Shown here one piece after another: positions 12,341 to 21,904 of a stretch of 64,000 nt of DNA. Both the position numbers and the translations under genes were made by a program. The notes under the pieces were generated by a model. That model ran no database searches. It saw nothing but the letters and a program-made list of their open reading frames with translations, and had not been told where the DNA came from. This stretch comes from Sporodiniella umbellata (Eukaryota; Mucoromycota; Mucoromycetes; Mucorales; Rhizopodaceae). The stretch covers positions 1 through 64,000 of the forward strand of contig JAIXMR010000025.1 in NCBI GenBank assembly GCA_025677835.1, given 5' to 3'. Numbering within the stretch: position 1 is the stretch's first letter; each line of letters opens with the position of its first letter.

Positions 12341-13382
12341 GGCAACTTACACCTATTTCTTTTTAATACATTGGTTCTTTACTTTTATAGTCTTTTTTTT
12401 ATAATTTGCTAAAACAAAGTTATTCTCATCGATTCTCCTTAGTCTGATCTTATTATCTTTAGACTATTCTTTCTGTCTTTATACCAGAGTCTTTTTCTTG
12501 TACTCTTGGACTCACACTAATTCAGTTTGTCTTTGCTTATAAGTTTTTTTTGTAGTTACGTGTTATCTTTCTGTTACGTAATTTTCCTATATAGTTCTTA
12601 CTATATATACTGTTGGTGTTTATACACGCTATTTATATTTTAGTAAATTCTATCTTTTATCTTTTACGCGTCTATAGACGTATCTATATGAAAATGTCTA
12701 AATAAGATATGCGGATCAGCACAATTCCTTTATCTGTGCTTTGTGAAAAAAGTCGCTTAGATCCTGTAGACCCTTTTTTCTACAATCAAATACTTTAATC
12801 GTGTTTGAATCGTTCAACAGCTCCTTTGTATCATAAATATGACTGGCGTCACAACTGGATGTTATGTCGACAACTAATTTCTTCATGTTTGGATTGTTCT
12901 TTTTACTATAGACCCTGGGTATCCGCTTCAATTGGTTTTTTCTTTAAATACTTTAATAGCACTTTCAAATTCTCTCGATTTGTTGTCAGTCTCGCAAAAC
13001 CAATTGCAACAATACCGACTCTTTGTAATAAAGAAACAAACACCAGCATGTCTAATGAATAAACTGAAATTTAGTTATAATCATGATACCATAACGCTCC
13101 CTTTCTCACCTTGCATATCACCATCTGCTTGTATCTGTGATAATATATGCTCTTGCTTGTTTAAATCCCTTTCTAGCGAGGTAAGTGGCTGACAATATTT
13201 CCATCACCTTGCCTAAACGCTAGGTTAATTATGATCCAATAAAATTATGAACGGTTACTGTATGTCATATAGATGAGTGTCGATATGTAAAGTATCTTTT
13301 CCCTCAAAATATTATTTCACAATGGCTTGTTAATGTTGAGATAAAAGAAAAAATGGGTTAACGATCAAAGGTGTAAGTTGCC
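12341..13382. mobile_element. possible 1.04-kb inverted-repeat element (non-autonomous candidate)
   Basis: GGCAACTTACACCT at 12341-12354 is the exact reverse complement of AGGTGTAAGTTGCC at 13369-13382. The pair encloses 1,042 bp that carry only short unrecognised frames (such as minus strand 12716-12931). The pairing stops after 14 bases on the inside. No clear target duplication is visible. A further AACTTAC just outside the right copy (13396-13402) could also form a small hairpin with GTAAGTT. Size and structure fit a MITE or truncated DNA transposon nested in the larger element, but a 14-bp match could be older repeat debris. Confidence 0.4.
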
Positions 13383-13756
13383 AAAAAAAAAAAAACTTAC
13401 AACGTGCATTTGCGATAAATCTTTAGAAGAAATAAAGATTTTAAATTTCCACAGCCCTACGACAGATAGAGATAAGAGAGAAATTCACCGTTAAATAAAT
13501 GTAGATAAATTATGGGAGTAGACTGTCAATACACTTTATAAAAGGTTTATCTTTCAGCTCATAGCGTTACTCGATACACTCATCCTTTAAAGCCTAAAGC
13601 AAGCTTACTGAAAATTTCTGTTATAGATCGTTAAATTTTCTCTTTATTCCACTTTCAGTCAAACACAATTATTGTGAGTTAAATTCGATTGACTAAAAAA
13701 AATTTTATTCGTGAATAATCGAAAATACAAAGTACTTTCTTTTTTGCTGCCAATTT

Positions 13757-14140
13757 TTATTGTTTCAACTTCACTTTGGTTGTTTTTTTTAGGAGCTTCA
13801 GTTGCCTTCTGATAAGTAAGAGAATTATACGGATTTGCATTTGTGGAGTTTGTATATAGCAGGAATGGTTATAAGGATCGCTTTTATAACTAATTTCCAG
13901 ATCTAGTTTCTCGGTATTATTAATTAGCTCACTAGCTTTAGTCCTATCGTCTTGGTGGTATAACATGCATATCGCGCGCTCTATACTGATAGTAATCATT
14001 GTTGATAAAGCCCGAAATTTTTTAAAAAAAGACAAAGTAGATGAAAATGGACAAGGTAGAGAACATAATTGTCATTGGCTTATACTTGTGAATAGAAGCA
14101 TTATCTAGAAACACATAGATTTCTTTAAAAATTTCTTCGG
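13757..14140 (-). pseudogene. DDE transposase C-terminal fragment, inverted relative to the copy at 11.4 kb
   Basis: On the minus strand this reads FLDNASIHKYKPMTIMFSTL and then, after a frame change at a poly(A/T) spot, SIERAICMLYHQD and EKLDLEISYKSDPY. The plus-strand segment 11386-11655 encodes FLNNASIHKFKPIIIIFSTL, SIERAICMLYHQD and EKLDMEVCYKNGPF. The two are therefore diverged inverted copies. Here the catalytic Asp of the DNA.IHK strand is kept. No N-terminal half is seen, so this is a fragment. Confidence 0.6.
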
Positions 14141-14344
14141 TATCCGTTCGCCCGTAACTATCTGAGGGTCGTTGTCAAGTAGCTTGGTAAAAAAACTCAT
14201 TATATTCAGTTGTAAAAGAATGTAGTTGTATTTTCTAAAGCCAAAAAACCGTCATAAACATCTACCAATTAAATGCAACCCTTCGGCTAATTTCAACTGC
14301 CGACTTGAGCCAAAAAGAATTTAACCTTGTCGCATCCATTTTTA

Positions 14345-14415
14345 AAATCCGATCATTTTTTTTTGACTTTCGGCCAATGATTTTTTAGAAAGCGCCAATT
14401 TCCATAGCCTGACTG
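14345..14415 (-). repeat. right terminal inverted repeat
   Basis: Read on the minus strand this starts CAGTCAGGCTATGGAAATTG and continues GCGCTTTC, then AAATCATTGGCCGAAAGTC, pairing with the left repeat at 9786. The terminal GACTG is followed by TTTGTA, so the TA target copy is not preserved exactly. Confidence 0.5.
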
Positions 14416-14451
14416 TTTGTACAATGTTTTAACTTACCATTTTTCTGCATA

Positions 14452-14575
14452 CAGTCGCTCCAACGCCAAAGGGCGGTTTTTCAAACAAAAGGGCGGATAA
14501 AATAATTTTTCAATGGGCGGCTTTTCAACTCCCAAAGTGCGGTTTTTCATAACTTAAAGGGCGGCTTTCATTTTC
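14452..14575 (+). repeat. GGGCGG-rich transposon end (TA-CAGT terminus plus tandem GGGCGGyTTTTCA motifs)
   Basis: After TA at 14450, the sequence reads CAGTCGCTCCAACGCCAAAG and then four GGGCGG copies and one TGCGG variant, most followed by (C/T)TTTTCA, at roughly 14471, 14489, 14514, 14538 (as TGCGG) and 14560. The same layout, TA, CAGT, AACGCCA and GGGCGG repeats, occurs at 55229-55300 in front of a DDE transposase. This is therefore probably the left end of a second copy of that transposon family, lacking its transposase. Subterminal tandem motifs of this kind often bind transposase; that role is inferred. Confidence 0.55.
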
Positions 14576-14862
14576 TCAAATTTCGCTTTGCTTTAATCAA
14601 AGCTCGTATTATCACAGTAGATTTTGTCGTTTTGAGAAAATCAAATGTCCTTTTCAAAAAATTAATGGCATTAAGCCAAAAACTATTGTCCCAAAATGTC
14701 TAGAAATTTTGTCCTTTTGAAACAAAGAAATGTCACAAGAATCCGAGCCATAATAGAGACAGGGAATTTAGGTGTATGACAATCTTAACGGTGTCAAAGT
14801 CGTTTATTTGTTTTGGTGGCGATGTCGGTGTCGGTGTCGTGTCTTGTTTTTTTTCTTTAACA

Positions 14863-15400
14863 ATGGAGGAAGATATTGGTAGCTGGTATTTGCCTTTTGA
14901 GAGGAGGTGTGGGACTGATCTTACTACTAAAGTTACCCTAAACAATAAAACCATTATAAATATTATTGTTCATGAATTACTTGGTAAGTATGTTTTTTTT
15001 TATTCACGAAACGGAATTTACACAATTATTTTTCATAGGATCAGATGTACCTAATAGTATATACATCCCTGGGTCAACAGAATGGCCAGATGATACAAGA
15101 TCAGGTGCAATATATATACCAAAAAATGAAGTGACAGATGATCTGCCACCCATCTTAGTTGAGGTTCAGCATCAAGTTGATCAACGCTTTATGCTGAGGC
15201 TTATAAAGTATTGCGCCAACATATACGAGCGTTATGAAGTGTTACCTGTTGTGCTTGTCTTTTTAGTAGAAAAATTTTCCAATACCATATTAGAGAAAAG
15301 TTTTATTGCGAAAGAAAGTGCTCTATATAGGAAGATGTCTCTAACCAATAAAATCGTGTATTTCTATAAAAGTTTAGTCTTAATTTGGGGTTTAGGATAG
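14863..15400 (+). CDS. PD-(D/E)XK nuclease-like protein (Rpn/PDDEXK-transposase-type), possibly truncated
   Basis: Two exons: 14863-14983 and 15039-15400 (phase-checked, 160 aa). The core STEWPDDTRSGAIYIP followed by DLPPILVEVQHQVD has the order Asp, then E-x-Q, expected of the PD-(D/E)XK fold. The next segment, FMLRLIKYCANIYERYEVLPVVLVF, matches the 'fm.Rl..Y....y.r....PvvlV' pattern of Rpn-like and PDDEXK transposase-family nucleases. The protein stops soon after MSLTNKIVYFYKSLVL. A further frame at 15584-15832 (CLFIAQQNLTRIL, HILEMAVNHLII) could be its detached C-terminal part, so the gene may be decayed. It lies about 410 bp inside the GGGCGG transposon end and may be cargo of it. The family assignment rests on motif pattern alone. 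Confidence 0.5.
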
Positions 15401-16886
15401 TTTTCTATTTTAGAATTTGTTTAAAATAGAAGAGGTAATACATCTGAAAGATAAGTATTGCTGGCCAAGGTAAATATTATACAATATATAAAAACAAAAC
15501 ACTAGTCTTTATAAGAAGTGTAGAAATAAATAGATTTCAGTTTGTTTTGAAGTTTTCTTAGATTAAATAGGATAGAGACGTGTTTGAATGTTTGTTTGTT
15601 CATTGCTCAGCAAAATTTGACTAGAATTTTAGTGAAATCAACAGCAGAAGACTTTAGTTTTTATTGCCGACTTCTGTTTAAACCATATATGTCTTTGGCA
15701 TCCCATCCAAACCAAACACACATCCAATCTAATCAACATATATTAGAGATGGCGGTAAATCATTTAATTATTTCTCAGTCAGGGTCTCTATTTAGCCTAC
15801 TAGTCATTTATGGCACTGTCAAGCTAAACTAATTCTAGTGATTGAGTTATGGCGCTCAATTTTTTTTTCGGGTTTATCGGTCAGACTATTGATGAGAAAC
15901 ACTAAACATCTGTTTGTTTTCTATATCTTCACCGTTTGCTATGTTGAAAATAAATAAATAAAGTGTTCTTTATATCCTAACTATCCTATAATGACGGTAG
16001 CATTGGCAAAACACTTCCACTCTTAAAGTCGCCCTCCCCAATAGTTTCGTTCGATTCATTGTGTAGATTAGAGCTTAGCATAATTCTTATAAACTTCACA
16101 ATCGCTGTTTAAGTGTTTTAAAATTTCACGTCAATGTTCACTAGTTATGGACATCTAACTTCTATTACAAATGCTTGCTGTACGGTTTTAAATACTGAGA
16201 TCTTGTTTTGAAAAAGAAGACCATCAATGTTAATGAGGAGGCTATTTTTTATGTGTTGTTATGGCTTATTGTATCAGGAAGATTGCCATGGGGACTGAAA
16301 AGAGACCGAAAATGAAACGAATTCAAAACAAAGAAGCCAAACTAGATGATTCATCTCCATAACTACTCAATCAAGAATAATACCGGCTGTAAAAATTTAG
16401 CGGTAGAAGACGCCAAGAGTAAGGATCTTGTAGCAACCATAAAACCAAAACTCTGTTTTAAATGTCAAACGTTTTTCAATAGAAAATGAGCTGATAATAT
16501 TTAGCCTGTAGAAAGACAAAGGGTGCAAAATGTAAGAAAAGTCGAAAAAAAAAAAAAGGTTTTTGGCTTTTATAGTCTGGAATAGATGACGGATGTATCC
16601 GGAGCACCAGAACAGATAATATGTGAGACTGTGCTTTAGAAGGTAAAGCTCAGGATGCCCATTTCTCTCCTGATCTATTTATTGTTTCTGTAGTATCGTT
16701 CGCCCCCTTTTTTGTGAGAGCTTTTTTTCTCCTTACACATCTCGCCTCTTTCTCTCACTTGCCCCCCCCTTTTTTTTTGTTTTATTCATGTATACAAACA
16801 ACTCCTTTATCTTCATATAACAAAGAAGGATTTTTTTTGTTTTTGTTTTCTTTTTTTTTCCTCTATTTTTATTCTTTTAATAAACA
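15401..16886. other. transposon debris and CDC11 upstream region
   Basis: 15584-15832 has an open frame that may continue the nuclease-like gene. Around 16450-16560 a broken frame contains LCFKCQTFFNRK and CRKTKGAKCKK, a cysteine-pair pattern of unknown identity. No intact gene is seen. 16700-16880 is pyrimidine-rich and is probably the CDC11 promoter and leader. Confidence 0.35.
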
Positions 16887-18610
16887 ATGTCGCATGTAAG
16901 TAATACCATAGCAGAGAATAACAAATTAAGTAACCTGTTTTCAATAGAGACTAGGAGGCCGTAGAAAAAATATTAAAAAAGGGTTCCAATTTACCTTGAT
17001 GGTTGTAGGTAAAGTAGTCTGGCAGTATCTTTTTGCTTTTTTATTCCTCAAGGCATACACTAACCTTTATATCAGGCGCTGCTGGCACAGGACGTACCAC
17101 ATTTGTCAACACTCTCTGTGATGCTCATGTGCTGACTAAAAAGGCTTGTGATAATCCAGAAGACGCCCACCAAGAACCAGGTATTAATATCAAACCTGTT
17201 TCTATTGGTAAGGAATCTATGTATATGTATGTATCAAAAATTGATATTAAAGGCTCTTGCTAATAGAAATGGACGAAGATGGTGTTCGGTAAAACGAAAA
17301 AGCTCAGCTTATTTCATAGCTAATGCTTTTTTTTTCTACTAGAATATCGCTAACAATCGTCGACACACCTGGTTTTGGCGATAATATTGATAATGAGAAG
17401 TGGTAATGTATACGTATGCAGACTTTCTATAGGCACTCTAAAACCAACAGAAATTGTTTATTTATTATTATTATTGTTGTTCTTAGCTTCAAAGAAATTG
17501 TGGGTTACTTGGAAAGACAATACGATGATATTTTGGCTGAAGAATCAAGAATAAAGCGTAACCCTCGCTTCCGCGACAATCGTGTACATGCTCTTCTTTA
17601 CTTTATCTCGCCCACGGGACACACGTGAGTTATTAATGAAATGTTTTTTTTTTGTTTTACTTATTTTTGCTTTTATAGTCTAAGAGAGATTGATATTGAG
17701 CTGATGCGACGTCTTAGCCCCAGAGTAAATGTAATTCCTGTCATTGGCAGAGCTGACTCGTTGACTCCTCAAGAACTAAACGATTTTAAGAAAAGAGTAA
17801 AAAAGTCAACAATCTTTTCGTACTGTCTAATCTTTTATGTCAGATTATGGAAGATATTGAACACTACCACATTCCTATATATAACTTTCCTTACGATATT
17901 GAAGAAGACGATGAAGACACTGTAGAAGAGAATAGTGAATTAAGAGTAAATACTGCATTGTGTTTTTGATTTCTTGTTATTAACAGAGATAAACAGAGAC
18001 TCTTGCCTTTCTCTATCATTGGCAGTGATGAAGAAATCATAGTTCAAGGCCGACGTGTACGTGGAAGACAGTACCCTTGGGGTTCTGTAGAAGGTACTAA
18101 AAATATTAAAAATAATGACAAAGGAATCTTACTATTTTTATCCAGTGGACAACCCACGACATTCAGACTTTGGTCGTTTGAAATCTGCTCTTTTAAGGTA
18201 ACTTGCTATAAAGTTTTTTTTCGTTTATTGATATTTTGTTATGTCCAAAACAGTTCGCATTTGCAAGACTTGAAAGAAATTACGCATGATTTCTTGTACG
18301 AAAATTACAGAACTGAGAAATTAAGCCGTAATAGAGACGATGAGTAAGTGGTGGACTAATGAGATGTATGTATTAACTTTTCTTTTTCAGTGATATTCCC
18401 TTAAATGCAGATGAAATGGTACATCAAAGTACAAAATTGAAAGAAGAACAACTAAAGAAAGACGAAGAAAGACTTCGGGATATCGAGTTCAAAGTACAAA
18501 GAGAAATTCAAGAGAAACGTGCTGAGCTTTTGAATAAGGAAGAAGCACTTCGTACTTTAGAGGCAAAGCTATCCAAAGCACAGATCCAAGGCACAGCCGT
18601 CTTTCAATAA
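16887..18610 (+). CDS. CDC11: septin, Cdc11 type
   Basis: Twelve exons: 16887-16895, 16948-17008, 17076-17207, 17267-17288, 17343-17402, 17487-17624, 17679-17796, 17844-17945, 17997-18093, 18146-18197, 18254-18343 and 18391-18610 (phase-checked, 366 aa). Septins are GTP-binding proteins that form filaments at the cortex and at septation sites. Seen in order are a polybasic stretch (GGRRKNIKKGF), the P-loop GAAGTGRTTFVN, G3 DTPGFGD, the septin-specific ALLYFISPTGHTLREIDIELM, a G4-like GRADSLT, and RVRGRQYPWGSVEV. A C-terminal coiled coil covers about 50 residues from LKEEQLKKDEERL. The Arg in place of the P-loop Lys is the feature that points to Cdc11 rather than Cdc3, Cdc10 or Cdc12. Exon 1 carries only three codons and exon 4 is 22 nt. 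It ends 123 bp from the convergent PPWD1 gene. Confidence 0.92.
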
Positions 18611-18733
18611 ATGCTAGTTAAAATTTTTGCAAATTTGAGCTAACATTCTTTCTCTTAATAATAAACCTTTTTATTTTACAATGCACATTGTTTGCTCTTT
18701 TTATTTATTTGTTTATGCTTTTTTTTTTTGTGC

Positions 18734-21153
18734 TTATCGAATATCAATATTAATAATCTTAATATCTTCTAAAGGTTTGCTTGTCTTGTCTACTTTTTCG
18801 CTTTCTATACTATGAATCACATCCATACCCGCTGTGACTCGACCAAAAACAGAATGTTTGTTGTCCAGCCACGACTATTTCAAATTGTAAGTATTTTGAA
18901 CAAATTCTCGTATGTAAAATACTTTACAGTAGGTGCCACAGTAATGAAAAATTGACTTCCGTTGGTATTTGGTCCAGCATTGGCCATACTCACCGTATAA
19001 GGTCGGTCATGACGATACTCTCTTGAAAATTCGTCTTCAAAATCATCACCCCAAATAGATTCACCACCAGTACCATCACCAAACGGACATCCTGTTTGAA
19101 TCATGAATCCTTTGATTACACGATGGAAGATCAAGCCATCATAGTATCCGTTCTTGGAATGGGTCGTGAAGTTCTCTACTGCCTTGGGAGCTGCATCAGT
19201 GAATAGACGCATATGGATATCTCCCGAGGTAGTTCGAATGATAGCGCTAGTGCCAAGAATTTGCTTACGTTCTTGTGTAGCTGCCACTGTTTGTTCTTCA
19301 CGAGAAGGCTTTTCGTTGAAAATATCTCTTTCTCCCTTTTGACTCACATCGCTAAATAAATAAGTACCCAGCTTGGATCTTTTTTTTTTTACTTACTCAA
19401 ATGGCTCTCTTCGAGTCATCATATAAAATCTGTTTTTGTTAAATGCTGTACAAAACAAGGTGGGATCAAGCTCTTGGCTTTCTTTTAGTGTTGAATTATC
19501 AGAAGCAATCATGGCCTTTTTTTTTAAAAAAAAAAATGAAGAGGAAGAGGTTTAGCCAGATTAAACATATACGTTGTATTTGTAGTTGTTTACCAAAGTA
19601 TAAATGCCTTTTTTCTTTGGGGCTCCTTGATACAAGCTAACATTGACAAAACGATTGGATTCTGATTTACCAAGTAAACGAGCCAACTTGTTTGTATGTA
19701 CATTCACCACCTTAATACCTAAAAGGGAGCCGTAGATTACAAAATGTCCAGATTCATCGAATACAGCATTCACAAACCGGGACTGATTCGATTTTTCCAA
19801 CTCTTTTTCGATAGCCAAACGTCGACCAAACTCCATATCATCCAGCTTGTGTGCTGTTGTACCTGCCTGTTGCATCTCACTCACAGCTTGAAGGCTTTCG
19901 TCATATTCACGATATAATTTTCCCTGAGCAAACTTGAACAATCTTACTTGGCGATCAGGAAAACTCATTGTTACAAAATTTAATCCGTCAGGCGATAATG
20001 TCAAACAAGTGGGTACTGATTTTTTCTATGGTTCTGATTAGTTTTACCTTTAAAATATGTGCAATTTACCTTTCTAAACTCATAAAGATCAGTTTGAGAC
20101 TTCAACTCGAATTCAAGGTTGTCAGGTAAAGCAAAAGGTGCTTCAGGCGACCAATACTCTATCATACCCAGTGCATCAACAGAGACAACGCAATTAAATC
20201 TTGAATTAAACTTTTCCAAAGTAAGAAAAATTAGTGTCGGCTTGCTTTAAATGTGTTTGTATCTACCTCAATGATGTGTACTGGTTTTGAATGCATCTTG
20301 GAAAGTGTATGAAGAGGTGTTCCATCTGAATGGCCGTCGTAGATATGTATATTGGGTGTATCTGCCTCTGATCTAAGCACTCCCCGTAAGTATATATGCA
20401 CAGAAAAGAAAGGTTTCATCACTTACACAGCTACTAGAGATTGGGCTTGACCTCTCTGGTGAATCCAACACACACTTCTTGGTTTATATTTCAATTTGAT
20501 CATGTTGATCATGTCAAAGTTGGTGATATCGTATACTTTCAAAGTTGTATCATCAGAAATAGTAGCCAATAACTCATGGTTGGCAGCCAGACTGATATCT
20601 ACAATTGACGAAAGATGCGATTTATAGTGCTTGACAAACTCTATGCCATTTGACGTTTTCTTCCAAAACTTTAAATGTCCATCCACTGAGGTCGTAATGA
20701 CAAAATCTTTTCTGTAGAAAGTGTTAGTAGAATCGATTTTTTTTTTTGTTCTGTTTTAAAGAAAATTTTTGTTCAGTTTTTACTTTGTAACAGCTACTTG
20801 AGAGAGAACATCGCGATGCATATAACTTTTTTCGTACATGTCAGCAGTGGGCAATTGATCCAAATAAAGTTTCTCGTGAGCAAGAGCTATTATTCAAATA
20901 AAACGCGTGTTAATTGTGTTACGTCTGCAGCAAAACACTCCTCACTCTTTCTTACTTCTTTTCTTCTTTGGCTGTATTTCTTCGGTAGGTGGCAAAATGG
21001 GTCCAATGTCTTCATCTTTAGTTTTTAAGGAAAATTAAGCGATTAAAGTCGAATACTTAAATTTAAGGAGCTGTTTGACCTACCAGAATCGTCTTGAACA
21101 CTGTCTTCAAGAGCTCTTTTGTTGCTTTCCTTGAGGCTCGATTCTTCTAACAT
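18734..21153 (-). CDS. PPWD1: WD40-cyclophilin, peptidylprolyl isomerase PPWD1 type
   Basis: Multi-exon gene read from ATG 21153 ([17 protein letters not shown]) to TAA 18736-18734. It is a spliceosome-associated peptidyl-prolyl cis-trans isomerase (C complex in animals). The N-terminal half has WD40 repeats, with [38 protein letters not shown] and [18 protein letters not shown] segments, then [17 protein letters not shown] and [12 protein letters not shown]. The C-terminal cyclophilin domain includes [42 protein letters not shown] and [12 protein letters not shown]. The PPIase residues Arg, Phe, Met, Gln and Trp of the catalytic site (FHR, FMIQTG, QFFIT, WLD) are all kept. An intron splits APT from the WLDNKH exon. 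Exon 1 is 21153-21084; other exon borders were matched by homology and not summed. Confidence 0.9.
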
Positions 21154-21418
21154 TTTTGTCTTTTGTAAAAAAAAAAAGAAAAAAGGTGGAATAATTTTTT
21201 TAGGCAAAACCGAAGACTGAGCTAGAATAAAGGCCCGCAAATTAAAACATAGAAGCGTCTCTTGCTAACCAGTGTGCCCAATGGCTGGCTTTATGATTGA
21301 AAAAAAGATGCCCAAAAAGCTCAAAGGCATCTCCTTTTTAGATTCTATATCAATTGGTGATGATGGAAAAGTCTCTTGTGATAGCTTTTTGCTACTTTCT
21401 TTTTTTTTTTTTCAAAAA
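21154..21418. promoter_or_regulatory. divergent intergenic region between PPWD1 and a small membrane protein
   Basis: 265 bp separate the start codons of the minus-strand PPWD1 and the plus-strand gene at 21419. Both sides have poly-pyrimidine stretches just before the ATG. A longer frame (from 21272) runs in phase into the downstream gene but starts with a composition unlike the rest of the protein. I treat it as leader. Confidence 0.35.
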
Positions 21419-21793
21419 ATGAAAAGTTTTGATTCAGAAAATCAGTCTGTTCCAGACAAAGAGTGCCCAAACAAATGCTATAAGGCAGAAAAGTTTCTTT
21501 TTTTCTTAGGGTTTATCTTTCCAATAGCTTGGTTTGTCGGCAGCGCCTACTGTTGCGGCGACAGACAAGCCATGTTTTTATGGAGAAAGCGGTGCACTGT
21601 GGCCAGTACTCTTCTTTTAACGGGCCTTGTTATCTCAGTCGCGGTCGTAATGGTAATCAACCCAGATACTTTTGGGTTACGTTCAAGTCCAGAGGAGAGC
21701 CTTAGTTCTTCAGCTATTCAACCTGGAGTGCCAATCGCAAACTCAAGTGAGTGGGGTGATACGGCTGCTGGTATATCCGTTTACGGCACGTGA
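21419..21793 (+). CDS. small membrane protein with two predicted TM helices
   Basis: A single exon of 124 codons from ATG 21419 in an AAAAAATGA context. The N-terminus is hydrophilic with two cysteines (DKECPNKC). There are two hydrophobic segments, FLFFLGFIFPIAWFVGSAYC (about residues 26-45) and TVASTLLLTGLVISVAVVMV (about 60-79), separated by a basic loop (WRKRC). The C-terminal tail of about 44 residues is Ser-rich. The pattern 'FP.aWfvGs.yCC......lWrkRC' suggests a family trait, but I cannot name the family. An in-frame ATG at 21272 would add 49 residues; the later start is preferred because of the pyrimidine run just before it. Confidence 0.55.
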   Translation: MKSFDSENQSVPDKECPNKCYKAEKFLFFLGFIFPIAWFVGSAYCCGDRQAMFLWRKRCTVASTLLLTGLVISVAVVMVINPDTFGLRSSPEESLSSSAIQPGVPIANSSEWGDTAAGISVYGT

Positions 21794-21904
21794 CTTGTTA
21801 GACTATTTCGGTTAAACGGTTTATGCTTTTGACTTCTATCTACCAATAAACCTCACGTTCCTTTTTTCTTCTTCTTTTCTTCTTCTTTTTCTTCTTTTGT
21901 TAAA

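Larger units (their letters stand above)
9786..14415. mobile_element. decayed Tc1/mariner-like element or nest bounded by imperfect TIRs
   Basis: The left end after a TA at 9784 reads CAGTCAAACCTGGAAACTGG. The right end, read on the minus strand from 14415, is CAGTCAGGCTATGGAAATTG. The two ends share CAGTCA, TGGAAA.TGGCG and, further in, an AAAAT.ATTGGCC.AAAG block, although the left end has about 20 extra bases before that block. Inside lie two DDE transposase remnants in opposite orientation and a poly(A) run of 36. Termini of this form with a TA target are typical of the Tc1/mariner/pogo group. About 4.6 kb is long for one such element, so nested insertions or a composite are likely. All coding parts are broken. 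Confidence 0.5.

Noticed and set aside
19154..19342. Plus-strand frame inside the cyclophilin domain
   Set aside because: It is antisense to a well-supported PPWD1 exon and is a shadow frame.
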